Assembly: GCF_042643165.1 (NCBI RefSeq)
Contig: NZ_JBHRSH010000001.1
Span: 1,240,001-1,304,000 of the forward strand
Origin: Hyphococcus aureus
GTDB lineage: Bacteria > Pseudomonadota > Alphaproteobacteria > Caulobacterales > Parvularculaceae
Direction: 5' to 3'
DNA: 64,000 nt
Positions 25,199-33,855 of this stretch are shown here, one piece after another. Position 1 is the first letter of the stretch. Every line of letters starts with the position of its first letter. The translations under genes and the position numbers were made by a program. Under the pieces are notes generated by a model that was not told where the DNA came from, did no database searches, and saw only the letters and a list, made by a program, of their open reading frames with translations.

Positions 25199-26463
25199 TC
25201 GTTGAGGCCCGCCGCCTCCAGCGCGCCTTCACGGTCCTTTTCCGAGCGGATGCCTTTCGCGGCTTTTTCATAAGCGGCGCGCAAGGCGTCGTTGTCCTCA
25301 ACCATGTCAGAGAAAGCTTCAAGAGCGAGGCGGCGGTCATGACCGGAGTCTATCTTTTCGCTTGCCGCGATCAGCGCCAGTTTTGTCTCTTGCGAAAGAC
25401 CTTTGACGCCGGAGGCTTCTTCCAGAGTCAGGCGCTGGTCGTGATCGGAGTCCAGCGCGTTGAAGGCGCCGATCCATGCGGTCGCCGCCGCGTCGTCTTT
25501 CGCCAGAAACGGCGCCGCATCGCTTAAAACGAGACGCAGATCATGGTCGCTGTCAATGCGGTCGCCGATCGTCTCGAGAAGGCGCGCCGCCGCACGGGGT
25601 GTAATATTGTCCTGCCCCAACAACGCTTCGCTCGCGCGGCGAAGATCATGGTCGCTTTCAAGCCGCTCCATCAGCCCGATGGCGAGAGTGATCGCGTCAT
25701 CATTGAGATCGCGTTCGGCGACGCTTTCGATCAGCCGGCGGAGATCATAGTCGCTTTCGATGCGCGACGCCGCGTCGAGAAACATCGGCATCTTGTCTGT
25801 GCTCAGTGTTTCATTCTGCAGAACCGCGTCGAGCGCCACCCGCAAATCGTGATCGCCTTCAATGTTTTTCAGCGATTTCAGCAACGCCTGGATTTCGTCG
25901 TCATCGAGGTCGGCCTGTTTGGTCAGCTCGGTGATGTAGCGCAGCCGTGAATGATCGCTGTAGATGTTGTTGATCTTGTCGAGGACTGCCGCCGGGCCGC
26001 CTTCTTTCAATAAAACGTCAACGCGTTCTTCTGCTTTGGCGCCGCTGGCTTCGAGAAAGGCGATGAGCAGCTTTTTCTTGGCGGTCTCCGTTTCGGTGTT
26101 TTCATCCTGCTTGTCGCCGTCAATATAATAAACGCTTGAAACATCATCGCCCTCCGGCTCGAAAACGACACGCTCCTCAACTCCGTCCCGGTCGCGCGTG
26201 ATTTCAAGCTTGTGCTCAAGCGAGGAGATCGCGTCGCCGGCGTCATTCAATTCATAGTCGCCGCGCCAGGACGCTTCGATGTCGAGGCCGTCCTGTTTCA
26301 GCGCGAAGCTGCCGCGGTCGCCATGCACGACCTGACGCACGCCTTCATCGTCATTGATCTCGATTTTGACGCCCCCATCGCTGTCGCCGAAAGCCGAAGC
26401 GTAAACGGCGGCGAGAATGATGGCGCCGATGATCAGGGCGCCGAGCGTGCTGAGGCGGTTCAT
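25195..26463 (-). CDS. exported 34-residue helical repeat protein
   Basis: 422 residues. There is an N-terminal membrane or signal segment (about 5-25), then an acidic beta-rich part (30-130). From about residue 165 to the end come eight repeats of 33-35 residues, each marked by a version of SDHDLRRAL (SDHSRLRYI, GDHDLRVAL, SDYDLRRLI, SDHDLRRAS, SDHDLRLVL, SDHDQRLTL, SGHDRRLAL, SEKDREGAL). The pattern predicts a solenoid of helix pairs. I recall similar SDYEKRR-type repeats in BlaR/M56 and anti-sigma-like proteins, but the match is from memory. Probably a periplasmic scaffold; the function is unknown. Confidence 0.7.
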   Translation of the reverse strand: MNRLSTLGALIIGAIILAAVYASAFGDSDGGVKIEINDDEGVRQVVHGDRGSFALKQDGLDIEASWRGDYELNDAGDAISSLEHKLEITRDRDGVEERVVFEPEGDDVSSVYYIDGDKQDENTETETAKKKLLIAFLEASGAKAEERVDVLLKEGGPAAVLDKINNIYSDHSRLRYITELTKQADLDDDEIQALLKSLKNIEGDHDLRVALDAVLQNETLSTDKMPMFLDAASRIESDYDLRRLIESVAERDLNDDAITLAIGLMERLESDHDLRRASEALLGQDNITPRAAARLLETIGDRIDSDHDLRLVLSDAAPFLAKDDAAATAWIGAFNALDSDHDQRLTLEEASGVKGLSQETKLALIAASEKIDSGHDRRLALEAFSDMVEDNDALRAAYEKAAKGIRSEKDREGALEAAGLND

Positions 26464-26502
26464 GGGACAAATCCCTTTCTGGTTGCGCCAATTCTAACCG
26501 GA

Positions 26503-27636
26503 CTAGCGCGCGGAATCCATCGCCGCGCCGAGATAGTCTGCTGTCCGCATTTCCATGAGCCGCGAGGCGGTTCGCTCGAATTCAAAAGCGCCATGGCCTG
26601 CGGGGTAGAGGGCGTCAGGCTCTGCGCCGGCGGAGCAGACGAGCTTCACCTTCGCGTCATAGAGCGTGTCGATCAGGGTGGAAAAGCGTTTCGCTTCATT
26701 GCGTTTTTCCGGGCCCATCACCGGAATATGGTCGATAAAGAGCGCCCCATAGCGCCGCGCGATGGCGAGGTAGTCGCCTGCCCCGAGCGGCTTTTCACAA
26801 AGCGCTGCAAACTCAAATCGCGCCGCGCCGCGGGCCGTGCGCGGAATGGAGAGCTTGCGCCCTTTTATCTCTATTTCCTCGCGGCGCTCATGTGCGCCCG
26901 AGATCATGTTCTCCCAGGCAAGGTCCATGGCCTTGTCGGCGGCCTCGCCCAGGGGCGCCAGATAAACCGGCGCCGCAGTGAGTTTCACGAGGCGGTAATC
27001 GCGGGCCGACTGCATCTCGAAAATATCGAGGCTCGCTTTTAGAAGCTCGATGAACGGCAAAAACAACTGGCGGTTCAGTCCGTCCTTGTAAAGATCGTCG
27101 GGTGCCCGGTTTGAGGTGGCGACGATGACAACGCCGCGCTCGAACAAAGATGTAAAAAGACGTCCAAGGATCATGGCGTCGGCGATGTCGGTGACATGGA
27201 ATTCGTCGAAACAAAGAAGCAGCGCGTCGGCGGCGAGGTCATGGGCGACCGGCGGCATGGGATCGTCAGGAGAGGCGCGGTTATAGGCCCTGTGTTTTTT
27301 CTTTTCCGCATCGTCAAGCGCGCGCCAGGCGGCGATGCGGTCATGCGCCTCGGCCATGAATTCGTGGAAATGGACGCGGCGCTTTTTCGCGAAGTCCGTA
27401 TTGTTGAAGAAGAGATCCATGAGCAGCGTCTTGCCGCGGCCGACCCCGCCCCAGAGATAAAGCCCTTTCGGCGGCGTCTTCTTCGCGCCGAACCAGCCAT
27501 TTCCCGGGCCCGAATAGGACTGGAGTGCGTCATGGAGCGCCTGCAGCCGGTCCGCCGCCTCTTCCTGCGCCGGATCGGGGGACAGCGCGCCCGATTCTAA
27601 AAGCGCCTCATATCGCGGGCGCGGTCCCTTGCTCAT
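26503..27636 (-). CDS. zapE: cell division protein ZapE (AFG1-like ATPase)
   Basis: A 377-residue P-loop ATPase of the AFG1/ZapE family. Walker A is GGVGRGKT in GLYLWGGVGRGKTLLMDLF, Walker B is LLCFDEFHVTDIADAMILGR, and VIVATSNRAPDDLYKDGLNR contains sensor 1. In E. coli ZapE associates with the division ring under stress; mitochondrial AFG1 works in protein quality control. The gene follows acr3 by 26 bases on the same strand. Confidence 0.93.
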   Translation of the reverse strand: MSKGPRPRYEALLESGALSPDPAQEEAADRLQALHDALQSYSGPGNGWFGAKKTPPKGLYLWGGVGRGKTLLMDLFFNNTDFAKKRRVHFHEFMAEAHDRIAAWRALDDAEKKKHRAYNRASPDDPMPPVAHDLAADALLLCFDEFHVTDIADAMILGRLFTSLFERGVVIVATSNRAPDDLYKDGLNRQLFLPFIELLKASLDIFEMQSARDYRLVKLTAAPVYLAPLGEAADKAMDLAWENMISGAHERREEIEIKGRKLSIPRTARGAARFEFAALCEKPLGAGDYLAIARRYGALFIDHIPVMGPEKRNEAKRFSTLIDTLYDAKVKLVCSAGAEPDALYPAGHGAFEFERTASRLMEMRTADYLGAAMDSAR

Positions 27637-27662
27637 GGGTTGGGGCTATATCGCGGCTCGCC

Positions 27663-28700
27663 TCATGGGTCGAGTGTGTCGCCAGCTGGAAAATGACGCT
27701 GCGTTGCATTGGCGAAGGCGACAAGCGAGAGCATGACTGGCACCTCAACAAGAACGCCCACCACGGTGGCGAGGGCTGCGCCGGAATTAAGTCCGAACAG
27801 GCTGATGGCGACGGCGACCGCAAGCTCGAAGAAATTTGATGTTCCAATCAAGGCGCAAGGCGCGGCAATGTTGAAGGGGATGCGCCACGCCCAGGCGGCG
27901 GCATAGGCGGCGGCGAAGACGCCGTAAGACTGTATCAGGAGAGGGACTGCAATCAGCGCAATGATGAGCGGGTGGTCTAGAATGACACCGCCCTGAAAGC
28001 CGAAAAGCAGCACAACTGTTGCCAGCAAGCCGACGATTGAAAAAGGTTTGAGCTTCGCGGTGAAGGCGGTGACGGCGGCCTCGCCGCCTGTGCGCAATAG
28101 GGCGGAGCGTGTGGCGACGCCCGCGATCAGTGGGATCACTACATATAATCCGACAGACAGGATCAGGGTTTCCCAAGGCACGGCGATGTCGACGACGCCG
28201 AGAAGGAACGCGACAATCGGCGCAAAGGCGAAAACCATGATCGCGTCATTCACGCTGACTTGGGCCAGCGTGTAAGTCGGATCCCCCTTAGTGAGCTGAG
28301 ACCAGACGAACACCATGGCTGTGCAGGGAGCGGCGCCAAGCAGGATCAGTCCGGCGATATAGCTCTCCGCATCTGCGGGCGGGATGAGGTCTGCGAAAAT
28401 ATGTTTGAAGAAGAGAACGCCAAGTCCCGCCATGGTGAACGGCTTGATTAGCCAATTCACAATGAGGGTAATGACTAGCCCTTTCGGGCGGTCGCCAATC
28501 CGCTTCAGGCTGGCGAAATCGACGCCGATCATCATCGGAAACACCATCGCCCAGATGAGGACGGCGACGGCGAAGTTGACATTGGCGGCCTGCCAGGAGG
28601 CGAGGGTTTCAAAAAGGCCGGGTATGAGCTCGCCAAGTGCGATGCCGGCGACGATGCACAAGGCGACCCACAGCGATAGATATCTTTCGAACAGCGACAA
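27663..28700 (-). CDS. acr3: ACR3-family arsenite efflux permease
   Basis: 345 residues, ten membrane helices. FPMMIGVDFASLKRIGDRPK and GLILLGAAPCTAMVFVWSQL carry the conserved features of ACR3, including the essential Cys of helix 4 in the APCTAMVF motif. It expels arsenite using the proton motive force. It is the last gene of the arsR-arsI-arsC-acr3 operon and lies 10 bases after arsC. Confidence 0.94.
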   Translation of the reverse strand: MSLFERYLSLWVALCIVAGIALGELIPGLFETLASWQAANVNFAVAVLIWAMVFPMMIGVDFASLKRIGDRPKGLVITLIVNWLIKPFTMAGLGVLFFKHIFADLIPPADAESYIAGLILLGAAPCTAMVFVWSQLTKGDPTYTLAQVSVNDAIMVFAFAPIVAFLLGVVDIAVPWETLILSVGLYVVIPLIAGVATRSALLRTGGEAAVTAFTAKLKPFSIVGLLATVVLLFGFQGGVILDHPLIIALIAVPLLIQSYGVFAAAYAAAWAWRIPFNIAAPCALIGTSNFFELAVAVAISLFGLNSGAALATVVGVLVEVPVMLSLVAFANATQRHFPAGDTLDP

Positions 28701-28710
28701 AGAAATCCCC

Positions 28711-29169
28711 CTAGGTGTCGGCTTGCGACAGAAAAGCGTCTATGCGGCCGCGAATGTCGGCGAAGACGGTTTCAAAGGCGGCCCGTTTCGTCGCTTCATC
28801 GCCTTCAATGGCCGCAGGGTCTGGAAAACTCCAATGCAGTTTTCGTGGGGCCGCGCCATTCCTTGTGGGCCAGATGGGGCAGATCTCCCCGGCGGCGTTG
28901 TCGCAGACCGTGACGACGACATCCATGAGCGGCCCGCCAGGCTTCGCGAATTCGTCCCAGCTTTTGGACCGCACGTCTTTGGGGCTGGCGACGCCGTGGG
29001 CGCGCAGCGTTTCGAGGGCGAAAGGGTTGACCTTGCCTGTCGGTGTAGACCCCGCGGAGAAGGCCCGCCACGAGCCTTTGCCGGCCCCCGACCCGATGTG
29101 GTTCATATAGGCCTCGGCCATGATCGAGCGGGCCGAATTGCCGGTGCACAGGAACAGGATGTTGCGCAT
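28711..29169 (-). CDS. arsC: arsenate reductase, low-MW phosphatase family
   Basis: 152 residues. The P-loop CTGNSARS at residues 8-15 is the CX5R signature shared with low-molecular-weight tyrosine phosphatases and thioredoxin-linked ArsC. VVTVCDNAAGEICPIWP supplies further conserved Cys. It reduces arsenate to arsenite for export by Acr3. Only 3 bases separate it from the upstream arsI-like gene. Confidence 0.92.
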   Translation of the reverse strand: MRNILFLCTGNSARSIMAEAYMNHIGSGAGKGSWRAFSAGSTPTGKVNPFALETLRAHGVASPKDVRSKSWDEFAKPGGPLMDVVVTVCDNAAGEICPIWPTRNGAAPRKLHWSFPDPAAIEGDEATKRAAFETVFADIRGRIDAFLSQADT

Positions 29170-29172
29170 CGC

Positions 29173-29601
29173 TCAGCTGGCGGCGGGGGCGCAGCATTGG
29201 CCCGCCTTTGGTTCGGGATTGCGTCCGGGGCCGTAGGTTTCGGACTCGCCGAAGGTGCGGAACAATTCCCAGACCGCGCCCTGGGGGTCATGGCTCCAAT
29301 ATTTGTCGCTGCGCGCATAGCAGCAGGTGGCGTCCGATTCTTCCGTAGCCGGGGCGTCTGCATCGCGAAGGCGCGCCGCGACAGCGTCAAGCTCTTCATT
29401 GCTGTCTACGGAAATCCCCAGATGGGAAATGCCGCTGGTCCCGCCATGGGTTGAGATGGCGAAGTTGAGCGCCGGATCGTCTAGCAGCCATTTGGCGTAG
29501 TCAGGCTCGCGTTTGACCGGTTCGGCGCCGAAAAGGGCGGTGTAATAGGCGAGGGACGCTTCCAGATTGTCGGTGCTGAGATGGATATGGGTGCGTTTCA
29601 T
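29173..29601 (-). CDS. ArsI/CadI-family glyoxalase-fold protein
   Basis: 142 residues from ATG 29601, which overlaps the arsR stop and has AAGGAG upstream. It is a vicinal-oxygen-chelate fold: MKRTHIHLSTDNLEASLAYY, then SGISHLGISVDS, then a Cys pair in ATCCYARSDKYW, with a further Cys pair near the C-terminus (GQCCAPAAS). The Cys pair with the preceding His is the ArsI signature, where the enzyme cleaves C-As bonds in trivalent organoarsenicals. In proteobacterial ars operons the same family is also called CadI; true lyase activity is not proven. Confidence 0.85.
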   Translation of the reverse strand: MKRTHIHLSTDNLEASLAYYTALFGAEPVKREPDYAKWLLDDPALNFAISTHGGTSGISHLGISVDSNEELDAVAARLRDADAPATEESDATCCYARSDKYWSHDPQGAVWELFRTFGESETYGPGRNPEPKAGQCCAPAAS

Positions 29602-29930
29602 GCGGCAGTCTCCTTGATCACGACATAGGGCCCGCAAAGGCGGCGGTCGCCGCCACAGCAATCGGCGAGCAGATAATCGATCAGCTCTCGAATGCCGCCA
29701 TAGTCCGCGGCGTAGATGACGCGCCGCCCATCCTTGCGGGAGTTGATGAGGCCGGACCTTTCCAGTTCTTTCAAATGAAAGGACATGGTCGGGGCTGGTA
29801 GGCCAAGCGCCTCTGCAATCTCGCCGGCGGCAGCCCCTTTTGGGCCGGCTTTAACCAGCATTTTCACGGTCTGGAGCCGTGCATTCTGCGCGAGGGCTGA
29901 AAAAGCCTGGGTTGCTGTATCTGTTTCCAT
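29598..29930 (-). CDS. arsR: ArsR/SmtB-family arsenite-responsive repressor
   Basis: 110 residues, winged helix: GEIAEALGLPAPTMSFHLKELERSG is the DNA-reading helix-turn-helix and RKDGRRVIYAADY the wing. The C-terminal DCCGGDRRLC gives three Cys spaced like the arsenite site of the Acidithiobacillus-type ArsR rather than the alpha-3 Cys site of E. coli. The operator dyad lies immediately upstream of its start. arsI overlaps its stop by 4 bases. Confidence 0.93.
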   Translation of the reverse strand: METDTATQAFSALAQNARLQTVKMLVKAGPKGAAAGEIAEALGLPAPTMSFHLKELERSGLINSRKDGRRVIYAADYGGIRELIDYLLADCCGGDRRLCGPYVVIKETAA

Positions 29931-29932
29931 AT

Positions 29933-29956
29933 TTCCATAATAATATAATTATAGAA
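29933..29956. promoter_or_regulatory. ArsR operator
   Basis: TTCCATAAT (29933-29941) is an inverted repeat, with one mismatch, of ATTATAGAA (29948-29956), with a 6-base A/T spacer. It begins 3 bases before the arsR start codon, so it overlaps the ribosome-site and promoter region. ArsR/SmtB proteins bind such A/T-rich imperfect dyads. Confidence 0.75.
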
Positions 29957-30031
29957 TATTGCAACCATTAACTTCCGCTGGCCTGTCTGATTGGTTTGCG
30001 CGAATAGCTCGACAGCTTCGGGCTTACTCTT

Positions 30032-30811
30032 TTGGCGAAGCAGGGTAGGTTCGCCAGTCATCTGGTCTTCAGACTCCTCTTCGCCGGATATTTTCTTTTG
30101 CCTTACCGCACGCTGAGCGCCGCCCAGGTTATCGATACGATCGACGCCCTTTCGCGCCGGATCGAAGAACGATTTCCGGGTTCGGGACTCAATAGAGTGT
30201 CAGACCAACTGTCCGAGGTGGCGCGTCGCTGCGCCGCTGAATCGGAACGCCTGCGCGATCCGGTGATTCCGATCCGGGTGTCGGTTTATTCAATCTGGGC
30301 GCTGGGCGGGGCCGCGCTCGGCTGGATCGCGCTGACGCTGCATTACGATGCGGTTGAATTCGAGGCGGCGGGGCTCGTTCAGGTGTTGGAGCCGGCGATG
30401 AATATTGCGGTTCTGGTGGGCTTGGGCGTTGTCACCCTCGGCCGGCTTGAGGAGCGCTGGAAGCGCGCCCGGGCGCTCGACTATCTCCATGAGCTGCGTT
30501 CCATCGCGCATGTTGTCGACATGCACCAGCTCACCAAAGACCCTTATCGGCGATTGCTGCCGACTACGGCGTCTTCCCCCGACGTCAGCCTTCAGGGCCC
30601 GCTGCTTGAACGGTATCTCGATTATTGTTCGGAGATGCTGTCACTGACCGCAAAGCTCGCCGCGCTGTTTGCGCAAAGCTGCCGCGATCCGGAAGTCGTC
30701 GCCGGCGCCGGCGACATTGAGCAATTAACGACAGCCCTGTCGCGCAAGATCTGGCAGAAGATCATGGCCTTTTCGCGTTATGAAAACGGCGGCGGAAACA
30801 CTACTCTGTAA
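30032..30811 (+). CDS. unknown membrane protein
   Basis: 259 residues from TTG 30032; the start is uncertain and could be further in. Two central hydrophobic segments (about 92-110 and 122-142) separate an N-terminal helical part (IDTIDALSRRIEERFP, LSEVARRCAAESERL) from a C-terminal helical domain (LHELRSIAHVVDMHQLTKDPYR, LLERYLDYCSEMLSLTAKL). The pattern of cytoplasmic helical domains on either side of a membrane hairpin gives no known family. It ends in front of the amt terminator, converging on amt. Confidence 0.6.
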   Translation: MAKQGRFASHLVFRLLFAGYFLLPYRTLSAAQVIDTIDALSRRIEERFPGSGLNRVSDQLSEVARRCAAESERLRDPVIPIRVSVYSIWALGGAALGWIALTLHYDAVEFEAAGLVQVLEPAMNIAVLVGLGVVTLGRLEERWKRARALDYLHELRSIAHVVDMHQLTKDPYRRLLPTTASSPDVSLQGPLLERYLDYCSEMLSLTAKLAALFAQSCRDPEVVAGAGDIEQLTTALSRKIWQKIMAFSRYENGGGNTTL

Positions 30812-30816
30812 ACGGA

Positions 30817-30850
30817 AGAACCCGGCGGTCTTTCGGCCGCCGGGCTCCGT
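30817..30850. terminator. probable terminator of amt, converging
   Basis: CCCGGCGG (30821-30828) pairs with CCGCCGGG (30837-30844), with one more inner pair and a short loop. Read on the minus strand it is followed by TTCTTCCGTTT, a modest T-rich tail, so it serves amt; on the plus strand there is no T tract. Confidence 0.6.
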
Positions 30851-30875
30851 GGGGCTTGCAATACCTGCGTTTGCG

Positions 30876-32243
30876 CTATTCGGCAGGTTGCAAGGGATTA
30901 GGCTTCTCCGAGAAGTCGGGCCAGGCAGGCGCCCCGATTTCTGACTCGTCGAGGCCCTTGTCTTCTTCGTCAGCGCTCGCCCGGATTCCCACAATCATTT
31001 TGAGAAGGATCCAGAGCACAAGGCTTGTCGTAAAGACGAAGATCGCGTTCGCGCCGATGCCGACAGCCTGGCCGATATAGGTGGCGTCGGAGTTTGTGAA
31101 CGGAACGATGATCGTTCCCCACATGCCGCAGAAAAGGTGCGCGGGAATAGCGCCCACAACATCATCAATGCGGAGGTTTTCAAGCAGCGGCGTGACGACA
31201 AAAATAATGCCGCCGCCGACAGAGCCGATCAGCGCCGCTTGCCAGATCGCCGGCGTCAACGGTTCAGCCGTGATGGAGACGAGGCCGCCAATAGCGCCGT
31301 TCAACGCCATGGAAAGGTCGATTTTGCGCTTCAGGAAGGTGCACAGGACAACAACGGTGATCACACCTGTCGCCGCCGCCATATTCGTATTCACGAAGAT
31401 GTTGGAAACAGCGATAGCGTCGTCGAGAGACCCCAGCGCCAGCTGTGAGCCGCCATTGAAGCCGAACCAGCCGAGCCAGAGGATGAACACGCCAAGCGTC
31501 GCCAGCGGCAGGGAAGAGCCGCGGATGGTGTTGATCTGGCCATTCGGTCCGTATTTGCCGCGACGAGGGCCGAGCGCCAGCGCGCCGGCAAGCGCCGCCC
31601 AGCCGCCAGTTGCGTGCACCAGCGTTGATCCCGCGAAATCGGAGAAGCCGTAATTGGCGTCAAGCCATCCGCCGCCCCATTCCCATGACGCCTGGATCGG
31701 ATAGATCAGGCCGGTCAGCACCGCGGTGAAAATGAAGAACGGCCACAGGCGAACCCGTTCAGCCACCGTGCCGGAGACAATCGACGCGGCTGTCGCGACG
31801 AACACCATCTGGAAGAACCAGTCGGATGAAGCCGAATAGCCCGTCTCAAGCGCTGCGGAATCATCCGCCGCCCACATGGCGAGCGTGCCGATATAGCCGC
31901 CTTCCTCAACGCCGTAGATAATGTTGTAGCCGATCAACCACACCATCACGGTCGCAATGGCGTAGAGTGTAATGTTTTTCAGACAGATGGTTGCGGCGTT
32001 TTTGGAGCGCACCAAGCCCGCTTCGAGCATGCAAAAGCCCGCCGCCATGAACATGACGACCATGCCCATGATCAGGAACAGCATCGTATTAAAGACGAAC
32101 GCCGTATCCGGCGCCGGCGTTGTCGACGCCGCCTCCACGACCGCTTCGACGGCTTCCGCCGCTGCAGGTTCCTGCGCGGCCGCGCCCCCCGCTAACATCA
32201 CCGCCCCCATGGCGGCGAAGAGAATGTATTTTATTTTTGTCAT
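30876..32243 (-). CDS. amt: ammonium transporter Amt
   Basis: 455 residues. A cleavable signal segment (MTKIKYILFAAMGAVMLAGG) precedes 11 helices. Hallmarks are the GNTNMAAATGVITVV-like region (here VNTNMAAATGVITVVVL), STLVHATGGWAALAGALALGPRRG with the pore His, and FCGMWGT. The C-terminal tail is acidic. It conducts ammonium inward. No glnK/P-II gene adjoins, although the two are commonly paired. GAGGGG stands 7 bases before ATG 32243. Confidence 0.95.
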   Translation of the reverse strand: MTKIKYILFAAMGAVMLAGGAAAQEPAAAEAVEAVVEAASTTPAPDTAFVFNTMLFLIMGMVVMFMAAGFCMLEAGLVRSKNAATICLKNITLYAIATVMVWLIGYNIIYGVEEGGYIGTLAMWAADDSAALETGYSASSDWFFQMVFVATAASIVSGTVAERVRLWPFFIFTAVLTGLIYPIQASWEWGGGWLDANYGFSDFAGSTLVHATGGWAALAGALALGPRRGKYGPNGQINTIRGSSLPLATLGVFILWLGWFGFNGGSQLALGSLDDAIAVSNIFVNTNMAAATGVITVVVLCTFLKRKIDLSMALNGAIGGLVSITAEPLTPAIWQAALIGSVGGGIIFVVTPLLENLRIDDVVGAIPAHLFCGMWGTIIVPFTNSDATYIGQAVGIGANAIFVFTTSLVLWILLKMIVGIRASADEEDKGLDESEIGAPAWPDFSEKPNPLQPAE

Positions 32244-32646
32244 ACCAGCCCCTCGCTAGAAACGCGCCGGCTGATCATCATCCGTACAAAGATGAAAACG
32301 TCAGACAGCGCAATCTGTTCGTGTAGGGATGATGAGCAAAAGATTTTCGCATTGCAACAAAGCATTAACGGTTTTTGCGCGCGCTTCGCTAAAATAGCTA
32401 AAATAGTCGAAACTTGGGGAGTAATATGCTAAATTTATGAAACAAAACTCCGAATTTCGCCATGAGGAATGTTGTGGTGCAACAATTGGCTTGCGGGCGG
32501 CGTGTCGCAGCGTATAGGATTTTTGAAAAGTGCAATAATGACAGGCTGGAGATTGGTTAGTGCGCCAATCAACTAGCGCATTTGGTGTCTCATACTTTTT
32601 TGTCTGGGGGCCGAAGTCATGGGGCGTGACGGGTAAAGAGGGGTGT
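32244..32646. other. gene-free region between amt and a small membrane gene
   Basis: About 400 bases, AT-richer in its middle. It holds a 9-bp tandem GCTAAAATA-GCTAAAATA near 32388-32405 and repeated GCAACAA words. Promoters for the two divergent genes must lie here. I looked for a sigma-54 -24/-12 site in front of amt and did not find a convincing one. Confidence 0.35.
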
Positions 32647-32937
32647 ATGGAAGAGCAGGATGTGGCCTCGAGGCTGGCGCAGGATATCGAGGCCAACATG
32701 GCCGTATTCCAAATTGGCGGCATTGTTGCGGGGCTGGCGCTTGCGATTATCGGCGCGGTTTTGTCGATGCGCGCATACGCCGTGTTGAGTGAGGCGCGTG
32801 CGCTTTACTGGCAGGCAAGCGCGCTTGCGTCGGCGGCCTTGAGCGACGCTGGCGCCCGGTCGGCGCGCGCCGCTGCGATTAAAGCAGCGGGCTCAAAGAA
32901 GAAAATCAAATCAAACCGCGTTCGCGGGACTGTTTGA
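32647..32937 (+). CDS. unknown small membrane protein
   Basis: 96 residues from ATG 32647, with GAGGGG a few bases upstream. One membrane helix (about 20-45, IGGIVAGLALAIIGAVLSM) is followed by an Ala-rich helix and a basic tail (GSKKKIKSNRVRG). Longer in-frame starts exist but lack a ribosome site. The last 27 bases overlap the converging gene. The family is not recognised. Confidence 0.5.
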   Translation: MEEQDVASRLAQDIEANMAVFQIGGIVAGLALAIIGAVLSMRAYAVLSEARALYWQASALASAALSDAGARSARAAAIKAAGSKKKIKSNRVRGTV

Positions 32938-33855
32938 TAGTCCATAATCTCGCAAGGCAGGATTTGTTTTCGTTTGAGCTGAAAATGCGATAACGACAAT
33001 GAAACCAGTCAAAGCAATGTCCCATAATGCGATGTAGGTGAATTGCGACAACTGCTGTTTCGCAATGCGCATCCACATTTCATATGGCTGTCCCGGCAAT
33101 GAAAGCAGGTAATAGAACCACTGCAATGATTGCGTCAGCGCAAAATAAACGCAAAGCGCCGTCCAGGCGCTTTTTTGCTGGTGGGCGCTGAGTAAAAACC
33201 TCGCGCCAGCCCCAAAAAGCAAAAGGCCGAGGACAACGCCGCCTGCGACCCATCCCACAGCCATGGGTTCTTTCAGCCAGCTGAGGTCTATGAACAGCCA
33301 TGGATAAACTGTTTTTGTGAGGGTCTCAGCGCCGGCCAGACATAGGCCAAACGCGACTGCTTTTGACAAAGGTCGAAATGATTGGGCTTGCTTGTAGTTC
33401 TCGCCCTGCGCGCGTTGATAAATGAGCCAGCCAAAAAGCGCATAACCGAGACAGGTCAGCAGGCTGCTGGAATAAGCGTGCAGATATGAGAGTTGAATGA
33501 TTTTTGGGTCGTCCCATGAAAGACTCTCATGAAGCGGCAGAATGAGAAGCTCTCTGATCAAATTATAATAATAGCTCACAGCGTGATCGAAGATGACCAG
33601 CGCGGCGAAGATGATAAGCAGATCCCGCTTTTGTCTGAAGATTAGCTGGAAGGCGTCATTCCAGCGCGCGTAAACCTTATGCCGCGAATAAACGCCATAA
33701 TGCAGGCCCTTTATTCCAGCGGCTGACTTTTTAAGAAGCTTTCTTCCGGCTTGCCGCACATCCTTGTGCATCAGCGACAGGAGCAAGAGGCCGATCAGTC
33801 CAATAACCAATTCGCCGACCGGTCCGAAATGTTCGGAAAGGTCAGGCGCTGTCAT
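32911..33855 (-). CDS. unknown multi-pass membrane protein downstream of sdhB
   Basis: 314 residues with about seven hydrophobic segments, rich in Trp and Tyr. The first helix (VIGLIGLLLLSLM) is followed by a basic, probably cytoplasmic loop (HKDVRQAGRKLLKKSAAG). It starts on the base right after the sdhB stop, so it is translationally coupled to sdhB and creD. I recognise no family. A link to respiration is suggested only by position. Confidence 0.6.
   Translation of the reverse strand: MTAPDLSEHFGPVGELVIGLIGLLLLSLMHKDVRQAGRKLLKKSAAGIKGLHYGVYSRHKVYARWNDAFQLIFRQKRDLLIIFAALVIFDHAVSYYYNLIRELLILPLHESLSWDDPKIIQLSYLHAYSSSLLTCLGYALFGWLIYQRAQGENYKQAQSFRPLSKAVAFGLCLAGAETLTKTVYPWLFIDLSWLKEPMAVGWVAGGVVLGLLLFGAGARFLLSAHQQKSAWTALCVYFALTQSLQWFYYLLSLPGQPYEMWMRIAKQQLSQFTYIALWDIALTGFIVVIAFSAQTKTNPALRDYGLSNSPANAV

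Noticed and set aside
32244..32400. Sigma-54/NtrC promoter for amt
   Set aside because: A TTGC word is present near 32300, but the GG of the -24 element and NtrC half-sites are missing.
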